The notes beneath the pieces are model-generated. The model was not told where the DNA came from. It searched no databases and saw only the letters and a list, made by a program, of their open reading frames with translations. The position numbers and the translations under genes are program-made. This document shows positions 34,202 through 38,138 of a DNA stretch of 38,138 nucleotides, piece by piece (within the stretch, counting starts at the first letter, position 1; each line of letters opens with the position of its first letter). The DNA lies in the NCBI GenBank assembly GCA_030447945.1, contig JAUJNV010000010.1:1-38138 (forward strand), read 5' to 3'. Origin of the DNA: Fimbriimonas sp. (GTDB taxonomy: Bacteria; Armatimonadota; Fimbriimonadia; Fimbriimonadales; Fimbriimonadaceae).

Positions 34202-35448
34202 TTACTTTTTAGCCGAAGTGACCGCCGGCTTCTCTTCCGCCCAGGGGTTGAAGCGTTTGATGTCGGCGAAGATCGCGCCGAGCATCAGACACACGACCAA
34301 CACGAGGCCGACTCCGCTCAGCGCGGTCTGGACCTGCATGCTCAGGCGACGGCTACCCCGCAATATCTCCGCGATGGATACGAGCATCTGCCCGCCGTCG
34401 AGCGGTGGCACGGGGAGTAGGTTGAATATCCCGACCGAGATGCTGAGCATCGCGGCGAGCCAAGGCCGGTCGAGCCCTTGGCCAAGCGATGCCGGTCATC
34501 GCGACCATCGACGCGGGGCCGCCGATGTTCTTCTCGAAGTTGGCCGGCTTCACAAAGACGCCCGCGAGGTTTTTGACGATGGTCACCGGCGTCGCGAGAG
34601 CCTCACGCGTCGCCTCGGCGAACGAGAGAACTTTCCTTTCGGGAGCAGGGCACCATTACTCCGACAAATGCCTGCCGCCGTTCGTCGGGCGTCGGCTCCA
34701 GATTCGGGCCGTAGACGCCGGTTGCTTCCTTGCGCTGAAGGGGCACGACTTCGACGCGAAGGGGGGCTCCGTCCCGCTCCAGCTCAAGCGAGAGCTTCTT
34801 GCCCCCGCTGTCGCGGACGACGCTGTGGAAGTCGAAGAAGGTCCGCACGGGCTTGCCCGCTATCGACACGATGCGGTCTCCCTGACGAAGGCCGGCGGTC
34901 TCGGCCGGGCTGTCCTTTGTGACTTGGCCAATAACGGGCTCGTTAGAGGGCCGCATGATTCCTGCCAACATGAAGATGGGGATCAGCATGAGCACGCCCG
35001 CAGCGACGCTGAACAGCGGGCCGGCGAGGAGCACGAGAAACCGCTGCCAAGGCGGCTTGCTGTAAAAGCCGCCGGGAATCTTGACTTCGCTCCCATCGTC
35101 CTCCGGCAGCATCCCCTTGATCCGCACGAAGCCTCCCAGCGGCCACGCGCGGATGGTGAAGTCCGTGGTTTCGGTGGTGGGGGCGTTAGGCGCCGGGTGC
35201 TGGGCGTCGGGTGTCGCCGCGCTCTCGCCCGACGGCGTCTCCACGCTCGGGTCCGGAGGATCGACCCGGTAAGTGCGGCGCATCCAGGTGACGAGAGGCC
35301 GCTTCCCGAAGCCGATGGCGAACTCCTCAACGCCCATGTTGAACATCCGCGCGAAAAGGTAGTGCCCAAGCTCGTGGGCGGCCACCAAGATCGAGATCAT
35401 CAGCAGGAACACGATCCCGACGAGAGGGTAGTTGAGGTACGGGGGCAT
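34202..35448 (-). CDS. rseP: Site-2 protease RseP (frameshifted)
   Basis: Intramembrane zinc metalloprotease that cuts anti-sigma factors and signal-peptide remnants. From 35448: GIVFLLMISILVAAHELGHY (HELGH at residues 25-29), LFARMFNMGVEEFAIGFGKR, FTIRAWPLGGFVRIKGMLPE, FLVLLAGPLFSVAAGVLML, PDZ domain VIGQVTKDSPAETAGLRQGD to RIVSIAGKPV. After breaks near 34630 and 34490: VTIVKNLAGVFVKPANFEKN, then the second metal motif FNLLPVPPLDGGQMLVSIAE and the last helix VGLVLVVCLMLGAIFADI. An insert of about 30 residues (about 60-90, with ATPDAQHPAPNAP) replaces the short loop after the first helix and is made of repeat-like AACGCCC words. Lies 10 nt downstream of dxr. Confidence 0.92.
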
Positions 35449-35458
35449 GGTGAGGGGG

Positions 35459-36574
35459 CTACGCGGACTCTATTAGAGTACGCGAGAATACACGAGCCTG
35501 CGCGTCGGCGCGCAGCAGATTGTCCAGACTGGGCTCTTCGACCCGGTGGGCGTCGAGGGTGCGGCCGACGACGTCCGCGATCCGCAGGAACCCGAGCTCG
35601 CCTCGCAGGAAGGCGTTCGCCGCCTCCTCGTTGGCGGCGTTGAGGGCGCAGGGCGCGGTACCTCCGCAATCGGCGGCACGGCGCGCGAGCCGCAGGGCGG
35701 GGAAGGTTTCCTCGTCCAGCGGCTCGAAGGTGAGCGTCGGCGTCTCGACGGGGTTCCAGGGGCGCAGAGCGTTCGGCTTGCGCTCGGGATAGAGGAGGGC
35801 GTAGGCGATCGGGAGCCGCATATCCGGCCAGCCGAGCTGCCCCAGCACGCTCCCGTCGCGGAAACGGACCATCGAGTGGACGACGCTCTGAGGGTGGACG
35901 ACGACCTCGACGCGCTCCATCGGGATATCGAACAGCCATCGGGCCTCGATGGTTTCCAGCGCCTTGTTCATGAGGGTCGCGGAGTCTACGGTGATCTTGC
36001 CGCCCATGCGCCAGGTCGGGTGGTCCAGCGCCTGCTCGACCGTGATCTTTTCCAGTTCCTCCCGCCTCCGCCCGCGAAACGGGCCACCGCTGGCGGTGAG
36101 GATGAGGCTCTCTACCTGGTCGGATCGGTACCCCTGGAGGCACTGAAAGAGGGCGCTGTGCTCGCTGTCGATGGGTGTCATCGTGACCCCGTGCTCGCGC
36201 ACGAGCGGCATCACCACCTCCCCCGCCGCGACGAGCACTTCCTTGCTGGCGAGCGCGATGTCCTTTCCCGCGCGGATCGCCTCCAGGGTCGGCAGGAGCC
36301 CCACGACGCCCGCGACGCTCACCACCACCACGTCCGCTTCGGGCAGCGTCGCGAGGCGAACGAGGGCGTCCATGCCGCTCGGGATGTCGCTCCCGCCCCC
36401 TTCGTACAGCGCGAGGTGCCGAACCCCGTGCTCCTCCGCCTGCCGGCGGAGCGCCTCGCCGTTGCGGCCCGTGGCGAGGCCGACCACGCGGAGGTCGTCC
36501 GGGTGCCGGCGGATCACGTCGAGGGTCTGGGTCCCGATACTGCCGGTGGAGCCCAGCACCACGACGCGCTTCAT
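35459..36574 (-). CDS. dxr: 1-deoxy-D-xylulose-5-phosphate reductoisomerase
   Basis: Second, committed step of the MEP pathway: DXP to MEP with NADPH and Mn/Mg. The 371-aa intact protein shows VVVLGSTGSIGTQTLDVIRR (NADPH motif), IALASKEVLVAAGEVVMPLV, TPIDSEHSALFQCLQGYRSD (metal Asp/Glu), LTASGGPFRGRRREELEKIT, HPTWRMGGKITVDSATLMNK (with the substrate-loop Trp-Arg-Met), HPQSVVHSMVRFRDGSVLGQ and LNAANEEAANAFLRGELGFL. All are standard; the usual fosmidomycin contacts are kept. CACAAT stands five bases before the ATG with no ribosome site. Followed by rseP as in many bacteria. Confidence 0.97.
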   Translation of the reverse strand: MKRVVVLGSTGSIGTQTLDVIRRHPDDLRVVGLATGRNGEALRRQAEEHGVRHLALYEGGGSDIPSGMDALVRLATLPEADVVVVSVAGVVGLLPTLEAIRAGKDIALASKEVLVAAGEVVMPLVREHGVTMTPIDSEHSALFQCLQGYRSDQVESLILTASGGPFRGRRREELEKITVEQALDHPTWRMGGKITVDSATLMNKALETIEARWLFDIPMERVEVVVHPQSVVHSMVRFRDGSVLGQLGWPDMRLPIAYALLYPERKPNALRPWNPVETPTLTFEPLDEETFPALRLARRAADCGGTAPCALNAANEEAANAFLRGELGFLRIADVVGRTLDAHRVEEPSLDNLLRADAQARVFSRTLIESA

Positions 36575-36579
36575 GGCCT

Positions 36580-36585
36580 ATTGTG
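36580..36585 (-). promoter_or_regulatory. -10-like CACAAT before dxr
   Basis: On the minus strand CACAAT, five bases, ATG 36574. The upstream HD-GYP stop is only 17 nt before the dxr start, so this would be an internal, leaderless start. Confidence 0.4.
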
Positions 36586-36590
36586 GCGCG

Positions 36591-37670
36591 TTACGCCACG
36601 GGCGCCGGAGTGTCTCGGTAGGCGTCGCGGATCTCTTCGATGCGGGGCAGGATGCGCTCGAACATACCGTAGACCCCCGGATCGAAATGGGTCCCCGACG
36701 AGGCCGCCATGATCTCCATCGCATCCGCCACGTCCATTGCCCGCTTGTAGGTGCGTTCGGTGCGAAGGGCATCGTAGACGTCCACGATGGCGACGATCCG
36801 GGCTTCTAGCGGGATCGCGTCGCCGGATACGCGGTTGGGGTAGCCGGAGCCGTCCCACCGCTCGTGGTGGCTGAGCGCCACCGCCCGCGCCTGGTTCAGG
36901 AGCGCGGCCTCGTCCTCGGAGCCCGCTGAGCGGGCGAGGGCGGGGACGTCGCCGAGAATGCGGGCTCCGATGTGGCAGTGCTCTTGCATCGTGGCGCGCT
37001 CCTCGACCGTCAGCGCGCCCGGCTTGCGGAGGATGGAGTCCGGGATGCCGATCTTGCCGATGTCGTGCAGCGAGGCCGAGAGGCCCAGGCGCTCTACGAA
37101 GGTCGAGTCCATGCCGAGCGCTTCGGCGAGGGCCGCGGAAAAGTTGGCCACCCGGAGGATGTGGTTACCCGTGTCGGTGTCGCGGGTCTCCGCGGCGCGC
37201 GCCAGATAGTAGACGGCTTCGCGACGAGAGACCTCGAGGGCTGCGGTCCGCTCGGCCACCTTGCGCTCGAGATCCGCGTTCGCCGTCTTCAGGACGTCCT
37301 GATACGACTTGACGCGGAGGACGTTGTCCAGGCGGACGAGCAACTCGAGCCCGTCGATCGGCTTGTTCAAAAAGTCCGTCGCCCCCAGCTCCAAGGCGGC
37401 TCGTCGTTGGGCGCGTTCCTCGTCGCGGGTGAGGAGGATGAAGGGCAGACTCGCCGTGCGTGGGTCCAGGCGCAGGGAGACGAGGAGATCGAGCCCGCTC
37501 CTCCCGTCCAGCTCCAGACCCGAGAGGACCACGTCGAATTCCTCGGCCGCCAATAGGTCCGCTGCCTCCTCACCGCTCGCCACGAACTCGGAACGCCAAT
37601 TCCCGGCGCGGGAGCGCACAGTTCGTAACGCGTCCTGCAGGACCTGTGGATCCCGATCCACGAACAGCAA
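36591..37670 (-). CDS. HD-GYP phosphodiesterase with degenerate receiver domain
   Basis: HD-GYP proteins usually hydrolyse cyclic di-GMP (or cGAMP). 359 aa, intact. Receiver domain, residues 1-115: acidic pair in LFVDRDPQ, Thr in ILLTRDEE, Lys103 in FLNKPIDG, but the phosphoacceptor position in FDVVLSGLELDGRSGLDLL is Ser50 instead of Asp. Coiled linker 120-150 (DVLKTANADLERKVAERTAA). HD-GYP domain from about 152: LARAAETRDTDTGNHILRVA, SLHDIGKIGIPD (His202-Asp203), MQEHCHIGARIL, LSHHERWDGSGYPNRVSGD, ARIVAIVDVYDALRTERTYK. All catalytic residues are present. The start is TTG 37670 in this reading; the frame is open some codons upstream, so the start is uncertain. Same strand as dxr. Confidence 0.9.
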   Translation of the reverse strand: MLFVDRDPQVLQDALRTVRSRAGNWRSEFVASGEEAADLLAAEEFDVVLSGLELDGRSGLDLLVSLRLDPRTASLPFILLTRDEERAQRRAALELGATDFLNKPIDGLELLVRLDNVLRVKSYQDVLKTANADLERKVAERTAALEVSRREAVYYLARAAETRDTDTGNHILRVANFSAALAEALGMDSTFVERLGLSASLHDIGKIGIPDSILRKPGALTVEERATMQEHCHIGARILGDVPALARSAGSEDEAALLNQARAVALSHHERWDGSGYPNRVSGDAIPLEARIVAIVDVYDALRTERTYKRAMDVADAMEIMAASSGTHFDPGVYGMFERILPRIEEIRDAYRDTPAPVA

Positions 37671-37809
37671 CCGTGTCAGACGCTCACCCCGTGAGTAATA
37701 ATCGACGTTGGGATAGGGATGGTCATAGGGAAATTACCGGATCCCTCTTGAAGGTTGGCACTGCAACCTCGATGCGCAGACGGGTCCTGTCTGCTTTTGG
37801 GCCCCGTGC

Positions 37810-37815
37810 CATAAT
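37810..37815 (+). promoter_or_regulatory. -10-like CATAAT before lysA
   Basis: CATAAT, six bases, ATG 37822; no ribosome site. The 150-nt divergent gap 37671-37821 shows no other feature that I recognise. Confidence 0.45.
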
Positions 37816-37821
37816 CCTCCG

Positions 37822-38138
37822 ATGCCCATAGCCGCCCCGGTAGACACGCGGTTCCGGCTGGACGAAGCCATCGCGAGGGAGCTGGCAGAGACCTACGGAA
37901 CCCCGCTTTACGTGCTCGACGAGGCACACCTGCGCGGCCGCATCCGCGCCTACCTCTCCGCCTTTCGCGCCGCCTACGCACGCTGCGAGATCACCTACGC
38001 CTCGAAGGCGAACTCCACCGTGGCCATACTCGCCATCGCGCACCAGGAAGGGTACGCCATCGACGTCGCAAGCGAAGGGGAGTTGCGCGCCGCCCTCGCG
38101 GCGGGCGTGCCCGCCTCCCGCTGCCATCTCCACGGCAA
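37822..38138 (+). CDS. lysA: Diaminopimelate decarboxylase, 5' part (runs off the window)
   Basis: PLP enzyme (fold type III, alanine-racemase-like barrel) that makes L-lysine from meso-diaminopimelate. 105 codons are visible: LAETYGTPLYVLDEAHLRGR (the family's YGTPLYVxD start), IRAYLSAFRAAYARCEITYA, then SKANSTVAILAIAHQEGY with the PLP-binding Lys of YASKAN, and AIDVASEGELRAALAAGVPA, RCHLHG at the edge (HGNNK-type block begins). ATG 37822 is the natural start. The frame is intact. Ornithine/arginine decarboxylase relatives share the fold, but YxSKAN with GYxxDVxSxGEL fits LysA best. Confidence 0.92.
   Translation, partial: MPIAAPVDTRFRLDEAIARELAETYGTPLYVLDEAHLRGRIRAYLSAFRAAYARCEITYASKANSTVAILAIAHQEGYAIDVASEGELRAALAAGVPASRCHLHG

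Overview
This window looks like chromosomal DNA from an uncultured, high-GC member of Armatimonadota, probably near Fimbriimonadales. The main pointers are a prepilin-type protein whose N-terminal helix runs into the phylum-typical [17 protein letters not shown] stretch and ends in an H-X9-DG segment, a Pup/UBact-ligase (PafA) homologue outside Actinobacteria, and bacterial (not archaeal) housekeeping genes. There are no rRNA, tRNA, CRISPR or phage genes that I can see. This placement is inference from protein style, not a phylogeny.

Layout. 1-2.5 kb: aspartase/fumarase (partial) divergent from a polyprenyl-phosphate glycosyltransferase. 2.6-7.6 kb: an STN-like lipoprotein, a stand-alone pafA and a KefB-type K+/H+ antiporter. 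7.7-11.2 kb: a chloramphenicol-phosphotransferase-like kinase, ispH and two SDR oxidoreductases. 11.3-12.4 kb: a textbook TPP riboswitch leading straight into a prepilin-like gene. 12.6-17 kb (minus strand): rpsB-tsf-pyrH-frr-(four-helix-bundle gene)-uppS. 17.3-23.9 kb: aat followed by a tight cluster of unrecognised membrane proteins in two paralogous sets (2 + 4 genes) plus a small Cys-rich protein. 23.9-26.6 kb: trmFO, leuB and a 53-aa lysine-rich protein. 26.8-31.1 kb: a RAYT-like transposase with REP-like hairpins, rdgB, small membrane/secreted proteins, rph and a Uma2-type nuclease. 31.2-34.2 kb: a Gfo/Idh/MocA oxidoreductase and a VanW-domain protein with a glycosyltransferase-like tail. 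34.2-38.1 kb: rseP, dxr, an HD-GYP regulator with a degenerate receiver, and the start of lysA.

Functional links. ispH, dxr and uppS are isoprenoid steps that feed the lipid carrier used by the glycosyltransferase; rpsB, tsf, frr, pyrH, rph, trmFO, aat and rdgB cover translation, RNA and nucleotide hygiene; leuB and lysA are amino-acid biosynthesis. The common bacterial order rpsB-tsf-pyrH-frr-uppS-cdsA-dxr-rseP is split here into two blocks about 18 kb apart, without cdsA in the window.

Two global properties matter to any reader. First, many single-copy essential genes (rpsB, tsf, pyrH, frr, rseP, trmFO) are broken by one-base indels, mostly in G/C runs, concentrated in patches; this is much more likely consensus sequencing error than gene decay. 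Second, intergenic regions are filled by several families of short-word inverted repeats, some of which reach into coding sequence, and at least eight genes have a -10-like hexamer only 5-8 nt before the start codon and no Shine-Dalgarno, suggesting leaderless transcripts.
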